This document shows positions 56,288 through 64,000 of a DNA stretch of 64,000 nucleotides, piece after piece. The translations under genes and the position numbers were made by a program. Numbering within the stretch: the stretch's first letter is position 1; each line of letters begins with the position of its first letter. The stretch spans positions 62,373,396 to 62,437,395 of the forward strand of contig OY757026.1 in assembly GCA_963580285.1 (NCBI GenBank), in the 5' to 3' direction. Under the pieces are notes generated by a model. It made no database searches and had not been told where the DNA came from. It saw only the letters and a program-made list of their open reading frames with translations. The stretch is from Lucinisca nassula. Its lineage: Eukaryota; Mollusca; Bivalvia; Lucinida; Lucinidae.

Positions 56288-56912
56288 GTTTATGTACGGA
56301 ACCCGGGAAGGGGCATGATTTTTTATTTTTATTATGTTGTGCGAACAAGATAATATCTTGAGCGGACAATATATTATCTTGTTCTGACAACATATTATCT
56401 TGTGCGGACAAGATATTATCTTGTGCAGACAAGATATGATCTTGTTTGCACAACATAATATCTTATGCACACAAGATATTATCTTGTTCGCACAACATAT
56501 TATCTTGTTTGCACAACATAGATCTTGGGAAGTTGTGCAGACACAATATTATCTTGTGCGGACAAGATATTATCTTGTGCGGACAAGATAGTATCTTGTG
56601 CGGACAAGATAGTATCTTGTGCGGACAAGATAATATCTTGTGCGCACAAGATCTATGTTGTGCAGACAAGATATTATCTTGTGCAGACAAGATAATATCT
56701 TGTTCGCACAACTTAATATCTTGTGCGGACAAGATAATATCTTGTCTGCACAAGATAATATGTTGTCCTCACAAGATAATATCTTGTCCGCACAAAATAA
56801 CATGTTGTCCGCGCACAAGATAATATCTTGTCCGCACAAGATATTATCTTGTGCGCACAACTTATAAAAAAAAAAAAAAAAATCATGTCCCTTCCCGGGT
56901 TCCGTATTTATG
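56288..56912. mobile_element. Fold-back element made of palindromic microsatellite
   Basis: Ends are inverted repeats of about 30 bp (GTACGGAACCCGGGAAGGGG, CATGATTTTTT and the complement). Between them, about 56,341-56,866 consists of about 25 units of ACAAGATAATATCTTGT, itself a palindrome, spaced by GCGG/CCGC-like tetramers. Spacer orientation tends to GCGG in the left part and CCGC in the right. Long frames are open on both strands because the unit is 21 bp (7 codons); they are not genes. Confidence 0.88.
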
Positions 56913-56959
56913 GGTGTCAGTTGGATTATTTTTAATGACATTAGTTAGAAATGTTACAT

Positions 56960-57435
56960 ATTCACAAGTCCATGTAATGAAAAAGCCTCTAAACCCCACT
57001 TTACATAGAGGGATTTGTTTGTTTGTTTGATTTGAGGATTAACGTCTCCGTCAACACTGTAAAGGTCATTTTTGGAGACGTTGCTTCCAATTTTGTGGGA
57101 CTTTTCCCGACATTGAGATGAAATGACATCTCAAGCCCTGTCAATGAAATCCATTACGATAACATATCCGTGTTATATAGTGCATTTTTCAAACCTCAAA
57201 AAAAAAAAGATAAGTTTTCTGATGAAAATATGTTATATTTTTCTTATTTACACTCCAAACATAGGTTTTGGGTGCTCGTTAGGACCGCCACGTTGAGGCG
57301 GTTCTTACGAGTACCCACAACCTATGTCTAGGAGCAGAAATAAGGAAAATAATGTGTAGCCCCTAAACCCCAGTTTTCCTTAATAAAGTGGGGTTAGGGG
57401 GGGATCTTTATTTCACGCACTTGTTCGCGTTAGGG
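56960..57435. mobile_element. Hairpin-bearing inverted end, with SINE inside
   Basis: CACAAGTCCATGTAATG, TAAACCCCACTTTACATAG, then a SINE piece (57,003-57,140), CGATAACATATCCGTG, hairpin module (57,279-57,313: GTTAGGACCGCCACG/TGAGGCGGTTCTTAC), TAAACCCCAGTTTTCCT. These are parts of the inverted ends of the 60,400-62,370 element family. Confidence 0.62.
57003..57140 (-). mobile_element. SINE fragment, (AAAC)n-tail family
   Basis: Starts GTTTGTTTGTTTGATTTG and keeps the 3' half; cut at AAGCCCTGTCA. Confidence 0.75.
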
Positions 57436-57650
57436 TCATAAATCGATACGAAACGACATCCCAAGCCCTGTCGCCCAATGAAACTAATTAGGTTTATAAG
57501 CATGGACGGACCGACTCGCAACGCTTTGCCTGGGCAGACTTAGATCCTCTAAGCGATTTACCAGTACTCATGTGCGGTCGGTTTCAGCTCTGCGTGAAAG
57601 CATCATGCAGCCCATCTATTTCTTCAAGCCCCGATGGGCGGGGGCGGGTT
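57436..57650 (-). mobile_element. SINE fragment, 5' two-thirds
   Basis: CATCCCAAGCCCTGTCGCCC, GGTTTATAAGCATGGACGG, CTCTGCGTGAAAGCATCATG, CTTCAAGCCCCGATGGGCGG. It overlaps the 57,003 fragment by about 30 bp of the element, so these are two insertions rather than one split copy. Confidence 0.75.
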
Positions 57651-58060
57651 TACGGGGATTTACATTTTCTATTTTCTGCTCCAAGACCTAGGTTGTGAGA
57701 ACTCGTTGATGAGGGGGTTCTAACCTATGTCATTTCATCTCATTGTCGGATAAAAGTCCCACATATCTGGAGCACAGTGACGTCATTCCTGATATCTTTG
57801 ACGTTAGATGGTGTAATGTCATTTTCACGTATCGAAAACGTTACAAAAGGACTTCAATGCATGTGCTACAATCAATAATTAAGGTGGGATTTCTTCTAAC
57901 AATGATAAAAGGTATCTATGCATTGGACGATCTGGCTCACACCGGTTTGCCTGGGCAGGCTTAGTCCTTCTACCAATACTCGTGTGTGGTCAGATTCAGC
58001 TCTGCGTGGAAGCACCATGCAGCCAAACTATTTCTCCAAGCCACATAAGGCCCAGATGTA
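57651..58060. other. Mixed repeat fragments
   Basis: 57,660-57,735 is a decayed hairpin module; 57,776-57,907 is copy B of the segmental repeat (TTTTCACGTATCGAAAACG); 57,908-58,050 is another partial SINE (CGTGTGTGGTCAGATTCAGC, TGCGTGGAAGCACCATGCAG). Confidence 0.6.
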
Positions 58061-58668
58061 TAGTATGGTGCAAAGGTAAGTGGTCGCCTTCATAAATTCT
58101 GCCAACCATGCCTCTGGGGTCCAAACTGGACACTCCTAGGGGCTCATTAGCTCCCACAGACTTGTAATGGAACAAACTTAATAAAATCTTCTCTGAAACC
58201 GTAAGGCCCTGAGCTTAAATTTGATATTTAGACTGTAGCAATGTTATGTGGTCACCTACATAAATTAAGCCGACTATGCTCCTGCGATTTTGAATAAAAG
58301 ATCTTCAAAATTGTCAATTGGATGGTTCCTATTGTAATATAGAATGGACATTCCTTGGGTAGATCACTTGTTTTTTCTTTACCCATTGCATGCGGGAAAA
58401 CCCTAAATGGGTACCTTGGCAAACAGTGCTGGCACAGATCAGACCCCACAGAACACCATGTCTGATCAGGGCCTGCACTATTTGCTAACATAATTTTCCA
58501 TCAAAAATAGAAAAATAGGCCTGACACCCCTTATATGACAAATGGACTGGTCCAACATATAGCAATAGAAGAGTCCACTAGTATACAATTGGTTAATGTA
58601 ATAAATATGACAATTGTCTGAAGTTAGCCGGTGGAGCAACAGGCCCTCTTGGGCCTCTTGTTTTACAA
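58061..58668 (-). mobile_element. Pearl/Helentron-like fragment with 5' end
   Basis: The right edge on the minus strand reads ACAAGAGGCCCAAGAGGGCC, like the 5' ends at 44,293 and 17,310. Monomer-like pieces (TTCTCTGAAACCGTAAGGCC) resemble array alpha. A palindromic repeat (58,418-58,485) lies inside. The hairpin 3' end is not present. Confidence 0.58.
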
Positions 58669-58671
58669 ATT

Positions 58672-58889
58672 TATCCTGTGTGTACTCATTAGAATCGTCT
58701 CGATGAGGCGTTTCTAATGCGTACGCACAACATACATTTATAATATAGAACACCGACAAGATATCCCACAATTATCTCCATTATGCCTCCTGGTATGGCA
58801 CTAATAGTAACCCACAGTGGCTCGAACTACCACTGTCTCGAACAAACTCTCATGGTCCCAAAGGAGTTCAAGACATCCAAGTTCGACTG
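58672..58889. mobile_element. TA-flanked MITE (CAGTCGAACTT ends), right part
   Basis: The right end AAGTTCGACTG is followed by TA. It shares CCCACAGTGGCTCGAACTAC and CTGTCTCGAACA with 63,960-64,000. A hairpin (58,687-58,725: ATTAGAATCGTCTCGATGAG..TTCTAATG) lies inside. The ends and TA target suggest a Tc1/mariner-pogo-type MITE. Confidence 0.62.
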
Positions 58890-59019
58890 TATACCAAGAA
58901 AAGACGCCGCAGAAATCGTGTTCTTACATAAATCAGGGTCAACTTTGTTTACCTAAAGATCTGAAATTTCAAGGTTCATTGAAATAGTATGAGTACCACA
59001 CTCAGAGACAAACAAAGTA

Positions 59020-59383
59020 CAGAGGACCCGCGTTATAACGACGGTATCCGTTGCCTATTATTGTACCGTTATAATGAATTTGCCGTTAGGAGTACGATAG
59101 GATATAAAAGTTCTTTTCCACATCATTACTGCAAGAAACAAATGTTATAAACATTTGTTAGAATCGCCTCGATGAATAAATATCTATAACATTTGTTGCT
59201 TGGAGTATTAAATTACAAGAATCTTTCATGACTATGGATTCGATTTGGGAATTTCCAACCCGAGGGAAGCCCAAGCCGCTCGGAATCGAGGCTAAACCTT
59301 GAGCTAAGAATTCATTCCATTGAAATTGTTGTTATAACGAGTTTTGCCGTAATAACGAATGCCTTTATAACGCGGGTCCTCTG
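59020..59383. mobile_element. TA-flanked MITE (CAGAGGACCCGCGTTATAACG ends, in two parts)
   Basis: Left end CAGAGGACCCGCGTTATAAC and right end TTATAACGCGGGTCCTCTG are inverted and flanked by TA (59,018-59,019; 59,384-59,385). It is 364 bp with no coding. The inside carries AATTTCCAACCCGAGGGAAG and GCCGCTCGG, seen also at 51,556. The copy at 51,550-51,694 keeps only the right end. Consistent with a Tc1/mariner-pogo MITE. Confidence 0.78.
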
Positions 59384-59399
59384 TACTACAGTCGGTCCA

Positions 59400-60110
59400 T
59401 TAGTGTTGTCAGTGCCTTGAAGGCAAACAAGAACTGGAATCCCTTGTAAAAATAAAGGCTATGTCAGGCCTGTGGGGGTTCAAAGTCAGTGAACTATGAA
59501 ATGTAGATCAAGGTCAAACATGCCCGCATTAAAGTTGGAATCCCTAGATGCAAGTTGTACCAAGTATCATTGATAAAGCTCTTATACATGTTCTTCTTGA
59601 GAAATGGACTAGAACATTAAGGTGATCTGTAGGGTAAAGCAATAAATCACGAAATCAGTGACCCACAAAATATAGGTCAAGGTCAAATATGAATGCTTGC
59701 ATTTAAGTTGCCATCCCTAGATGCAAGTATGTATCAACTGCCATTATTTAAGCTCTTGTAGTTCTTGAGAAATTGACTTCATGATCAGTGTGAGTGCTAG
59801 GATTGATACAATTGTTCACAAAGTCAGTGAACCATGAAATGTAAATGAGGCTTTTCATTCAAGTTGTTATCCATAGATGCAAGACTGTACCAAGTATCAT
59901 GAATGAATCTTTTATAGTTCTTGAGAAATGGACTGGAATATTAGGGTGAAGGCAAGGGTTGACGCAATGGTTCACAGAGTCAGTGAACCATGAAATGTTT
60001 GTCAAGGTCAACTAGAGATGTTTGCATTAAAGTTTCCATCCCCAGATTAATGGAGCTCAACAATGGACTTTAACATTAGAGTGACCGCTAAGGTGGTCGC
60101 CATTGTTGAC
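59400..60110. repeat. About 160-bp tandem monomers, second copy
   Basis: AGATGCAAG recurs at about 59,547, 59,721 and 59,876, with TTCTTGAGAAATGGACT and CAGTGAACCATGAAATG. It ends at GACGGCCGCTAGACAAAAGG. Collinear with 51,710-53,720 and without that copy's insertions, so it gives the empty sites. Confidence 0.78.
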
Positions 60111-61478
60111 GGCCGCTAGACAAAAGGACCGACGAACGGACGGAAATTTCGACTCCTATATCGCGCCATGCTGAAAACAGGCGCGACAATGACATATTCA
60201 TTTTTCTGGAGATGTCCCGAGGTATCACAAGCGTTTTCATCCTCTTTTAAAATGGGAACAACTTTAGCAAAGAAACAAAAAAAAGCAACAACAACAACAA
60301 AACAACAGAAACAGTTTCCTTGTTCCTCGTTTATGCGTCTTCTTCTTCTGAACAAAAATTGTTTATTTCTGAAGCGGCTTTCATTCATTTTTACCAAGAA
60401 TCTTCCCCCTCATTATGGCGACACACCCATGCGATATAGTGCATTTGTTCAGATCTCTAAAATGGCTATTTTTTCTGATGATTTTGAATTTTGATTTTTT
60501 ATTTATTCTGCAAACATAGGTTGTGGGTGCTCGTTAGAACCGCCTCAATTGGGGCGGTTCTGACGAGTACCCACAACCTTTGTCTTAGAGCAGAAATAAG
60601 TAAAATAATGTTTACCCACTGTATAAAACTCCAGTTTTCTCCATATAAAGTGGGGTTTAGGAGGGGGGATGTTCATTCACAGAAAATGAACATGGACTTG
60701 TTCATGTGATGTTGTTTACCAGGAGACCATTTCTAAATTTAGGGATGCAGATTTAAGGTATTTTAGGAATTTGTTTTGAAACTGATTGATTTTTTGTGTA
60801 ATCAGTAAAAGTCTGATCTGGACCTGTAAAGTTTCCCAGTGTCTTGTTTGCAAAGTGGACTTCCAGTGTGTATGTTGGCCTGTAGTATAAAATTGGTGAA
60901 ACGGCTGCATTCGATGAGAAGCGGGCAAATGATATCTGCCACAAAGAATCATAAAATATCTTAAAAAAAAAAAAAAAACACTTTCATATGCGGCAAAATA
61001 TTACTTTCATGTTATTCTTAAAATTTCCGTCATTTAAAAATTCTGGTTCCTGCTTCCAAATCTGAGCTCAGTCCGTCCTATACATGATCATAGTTTTGAT
61101 CTTTGTTGGAACGCTTAAACCCACTCTGTCGGAGATGGTAACCGTGCTGAGCCGAAAATCGTATTGGGTTAACCTTACAACCCTATCACCAACCATGCCT
61201 TTGCCTCCAGGTACTGACTGCAACTAGAATTAAAGAAAATAAATTAAATAAAAGAAGCATATATTTTCTCACTTTCGGCGTCATACTGCATTGTGTATTC
61301 AACAGTGTTAATATAAACTAATTTAACCCATTCAGTAGCAGTAACCCTTAAAGGGGTACCTTGGCAAACAGTGCAGACCAAGATCAGGTCTGAGCAGGAC
61401 CTACACTGTTGGCAAAAAGTTAAGCCACAAATTTTTTAGGAAAACACAACCTGACATCCCTAAATTTCCAAATGGACT

Positions 61479-61608
<130 letters not shown>

Positions 61609-61714
61609 CCGTGACATCTTAACCTCCGTAGAGGACTTCAGATGGTGTTCTGCTAAAGGGGGTTAGTTGAAGGAAAGGGGTGGGGGATAGAAATATATAA
61701 CAAGGAAGATTCCA

Positions 61715-61821
61715 CCCTGCTAGCATTCTACATAAATCTACAGCGGGCCGTTAGCGGCCCGTCAGCTACCCTGACGGGCCGCTAACGGCCCGCTGTAGAT
61801 TTATGTAGAATGCTTACTGGG
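61715..61821. mobile_element. 107-bp near-perfect palindrome inserted in copy C
   Basis: Two 51-bp arms (61,715-61,765 and 61,771-61,821) match at 48 positions around CTACC. They hold TCTACATAAATCTACAGCGG and GCCGTTAGCGGCCCGTCAG. Copies A and B have an uninterrupted ATTCCATTTGGT here, so it is a discrete insertion; CA occurs at both edges. All three arm mismatches are within 7 bp of the outer ends. Confidence 0.88.
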
Positions 61822-62659
61822 CATTTGGTGCAGAAAGGGTTAATGCGAGGGTCAGGCAAACTGTTCTGCGAGGGTCAGGCAAACTGTTCTGTCATCAGGA
61901 AAGGAATTTGTTCAAAATTGAATTGTTGTCATAACAAACCTTGAAAGTGTTCGATTTTTTTTTTTTTTTTTTTTTTTTTTTGTGTAAATTTCAACATTTT
62001 TTTGTAATCTTTCAACTTTGTCGTGGAGTGTATATACCAACACAGCACACCTATATAGCCAATGGAAAGGAACTGTGATTTTTTTTCTGCCATCACGTGA
62101 ACAAGTCCGTGAAATGAACACCCCCCTAAACCCCACTTTATACAGAGAAAACTGGGGTTTAAGGAGGTGTACATTATTTTTCTTATTTTTGTTCCAAGAC
62201 ATAGGTTGTGGGTACTCGTTAGAACCACCTCAATGAGGCGGTTCTAACGAGCAACCACAACCTATGTTTGCAGTATTTGTAAGAAAAATATCACAGATTT
62301 TCATCAGAAAAGTAGCCATTTTGGGAGATGTGAAAAATGCACTATTTCGCACGGGTGTGTAATCGTAATGGGTAAGTCGCATACACGAATAGCCGCCGTT
62401 TTATGACGTCATTCCTGATATCTTTGACGATAGATGGTGTAATATCATTTTCACGTATCGAAAACGTTACAAAAGGACTTAAATGCATGTGCTACAATCA
62501 ATAATTGATGTGGGATTTCTTCTAACAATGATAAAATGTTGGGCGAATTTGAAGGAAAACAATTACGTTATTGCCGATTTTCAGTGTGTTAGAATCGAAA
62601 TTGATCAACACTTGTATGTAAATTGTTGAGTAATAAACCACAGTTTTTCGGTCAGTTAT

Positions 62660-62957
62660 TTTGTTTGATTTGAGGTTTAACTTCCCCGTCAACACTGTAC
62701 AGGTCATTTTGGAGACGTTGCTTCCAATTTTGTGGGACTTTTACCCGAAATCGATACGAAACGACATCCCAAGCCCTGTCGCCCAATGAAACTAATTAGG
62801 TTTATAAGCATGGACAGTCCGACTCGCACCGCTTTACCTGGGCAGGCTTAGTTCCTCTAAAAGGTTTACCAGTACTCGTGTGGGGTCGGATTTCAGCTCT
62901 GCGTGGAAGCAACATGCAGCCCATCTATTTCTTCAAGCCCCGATGGGCGGGGGCCGA
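62660..62957 (-). mobile_element. SINE, (AAAC)n-tail family, with 13-bp TSD
   Basis: Perfect 13-bp target-site duplication TTCGGTCAGTTAT at 62,647-62,659 and 62,958-62,970. Same site as the SINE in copy A, so a shared ancestral insertion. Confidence 0.85.
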
Positions 62958-63199
62958 TTCGGTCAGTTATAAGTAGACACACATCTTTCGCGTTATGCGC
63001 TCATGGTTTTTGTAAGCAGACAAATCATTCGCGCTACGTGCTTCGATTTAACATACTTTATAACTCGCCTCCAAACTGTGATTTATTACTCAACTATTTA
63101 TTTCTGAGATGATCTATTTCTTTAATCTGAGAAAAAGGCGCTGCCGAGAGATCATCTTGTATTGTATGTATTTTCCAGATAGCATAAAAACGACATGAA

Positions 63200-63695
63200 A
63201 AACGGAAGTGAAAGCAATGTTTAGGATTCGATACAATTACCTAAAACGTCCCAACCAATAAACAAAGGAGAAAGAAACATCATCATAGAATAACTTCATT
63301 AGCCCCCGCCCATCGGGGCTTGAAGAAATTTATGGGCTGAACGATGTTTCCACGAAGAGCTAAATCCGACCCGCACACGAGTACTGGTAAACCGCTTGCA
63401 GGATCTAAGCCTGCCCAGGCAAAGCGGTGCGAGTCGGACCGTCCATGCGTATAAACCCTATTGGTTTCATTGGGCGGCAGGGCTTGTGATGTCATTTCAT
63501 CTCAACGTCGGGTAAAAGCCCACAAAATTGGAAGCAACGTCTCCAAAATGACCTTTACAGTGTTGACGGGGACGTTAAACCTCAAATCAAACAAACAAAC
63601 AATAACTTCATCACAATGAAAACGTCAATAGCGGAAAACCAAAAGGGCAGTTACTTTCCCACAAAATGTCCAAATGGCTATCCAAAATAAAAATA
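63200..63695 (-). repeat. Degenerate Penelope-like tail split by a SINE
   Basis: GGAAGTGAAAGCAATGTTTAG, GATTCGATACAATTACC, then after the SINE ATAGCGGAAAACCAAAAGGG, TTACTTTCCCACAAAATG, CAAATGGCTATCCAAAATAA. Block order is that of the PLE tails (compare 27,895-28,027 and 44,040). Confidence 0.6.
63300..63600 (+). mobile_element. SINE, (AAAC)n-tail family, best-defined copy
   Basis: Flanked by AATAACTTCAT at 63,289-63,299 and 63,601-63,611 (11-bp TSD). The 5' end is TAGCCCCCGCCCATCGGGGC, the middle CGAGTACTGGTAAACCGC and CTAAGCCTGCCCAGGCAAAG, and the 3' part GTGTTGACGGGGACGTTAAA then CAAATCAAACAAACAAAC. About 300 bp, non-coding. The tail and TSD show LINE-mediated retroposition. I see no clear tRNA head. 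Confidence 0.87.
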
Positions 63696-63699
63696 GATA

Positions 63700-64000
63700 C
63701 AGTAAAACTTCGATGGCTCGGACACCGATGGCTCGTATACCATTACTGAGTCGAACCCGTTCTGGAGTCCCTAGAGAACCCCTCTACATAAGAAATAGTG
63801 CGGGATAATGAGGATTTTCGACTTTTTACTTGCAAATGTATGTTGTGTGTACTCATTGGAATCGCCTCGATGGGGCGATTCTAATGAGTATACACAGCAT
63901 ACATTTTTATTATAGAACATAGAAAAGATGTCCCAAAATTAACCCCGTTATACCTTCTGGCAGTAACCCACAGTGGCTCGAACTACCCCTGTCTCGAACA
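63700..64000. mobile_element. TA-flanked MITE, left part, cut by the window end
   Basis: Begins CAGTAAAACTTCGATGGC after TA (63,698-63,699). Contains the hairpin 63,850-63,892 (ACTCATTGGAATCGCC..GGCGATTCTAATGAGT) and ends in GGCTCGAACTACCCCTGTC. Same family as 58,672-58,889; together the two give both ends. Confidence 0.65.

Noticed and set aside
56446..56941. Overlapping open frames of 75-125 codons on both strands (CGQDIILC-type repeats)
   Set aside because: They arise because the palindromic unit is 21 bp and has no stop in several frames. Not genes.

Overview
This window looks like transposon-dense intergenic or heterochromatic DNA from a mollusc, most likely a bivalve. The evidence is the repeat content: tandem-repeat elements that start ACAAGAGG and end in a hairpin plus CAGGTGAGCTAA, a SINE with an (AAAC)n tail, many Penelope-like (PLE) copies, and I-type and CR1-type LINEs. 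I found no host protein-coding gene, no functional tRNA or rRNA gene and no CRISPR array. Every long coding stretch I can name belongs to a retroelement, and nearly all are broken. Family names come from recognised motifs, not from a database search.

Layout. 1-11,040: three head-to-tail copies of a repeat of about 4.5 kb. Copy 1 carries a 0.73-kb insertion with tRNA-like heads, copy 2 a 1.25-kb hAT-like insertion, and copy 3 ends in a 152-bp palindrome. 11,041-14,934: mostly featureless, with one hammerhead-bearing retroelement and a solo PLE terminal unit. 14,935-17,310: pearl/Helentron-like tandem-repeat elements. 17,803-28,115: a PLE cluster on the minus strand with a 98-bp minisatellite grown from the PLE tail, PLE pieces inserted into PLE, and a PLE inserted into an I-type LINE. 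29,803-30,650: G-rich minisatellite and a Helentron-like end. 32,361-38,756: a nearly full-length I-type LINE broken by two hammerhead-bearing insertions. 39,488-43,590, 53,830-57,910 and 60,215-63,260: three related segments built around an element with about 300-bp inverted ends. 44,293-51,351: a Helentron-like element holding a CR1-type LINE that itself holds a PLE. 51,352-64,000: duplicated segments, palindromic elements, a fold-back element made of palindromic microsatellite, SINEs with clear target-site duplications, and TA-flanked MITEs.

The most interesting system is a family of small retroelements (unit about 261 bp) carrying a type I hammerhead ribozyme. All core residues are in place in several copies, and stem III is a perfect 10-nt palindrome. 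One insertion holds 1.5 units in tandem, another is one unit plus a 43-bp terminal direct repeat, and all copies share a 3' end while their 5' ends vary. This is what reverse transcription of a self-cleaved multimeric or circular RNA would leave, as in animal retrozymes. A second, unrelated short element (27,365-27,546) has the same ribozyme layout with a different palindromic stem III and a compensated stem II. A second system worth study is a set of palindromes whose arms differ completely but whose apex (GAGGC..GCCGAG) and flanking element are shared.
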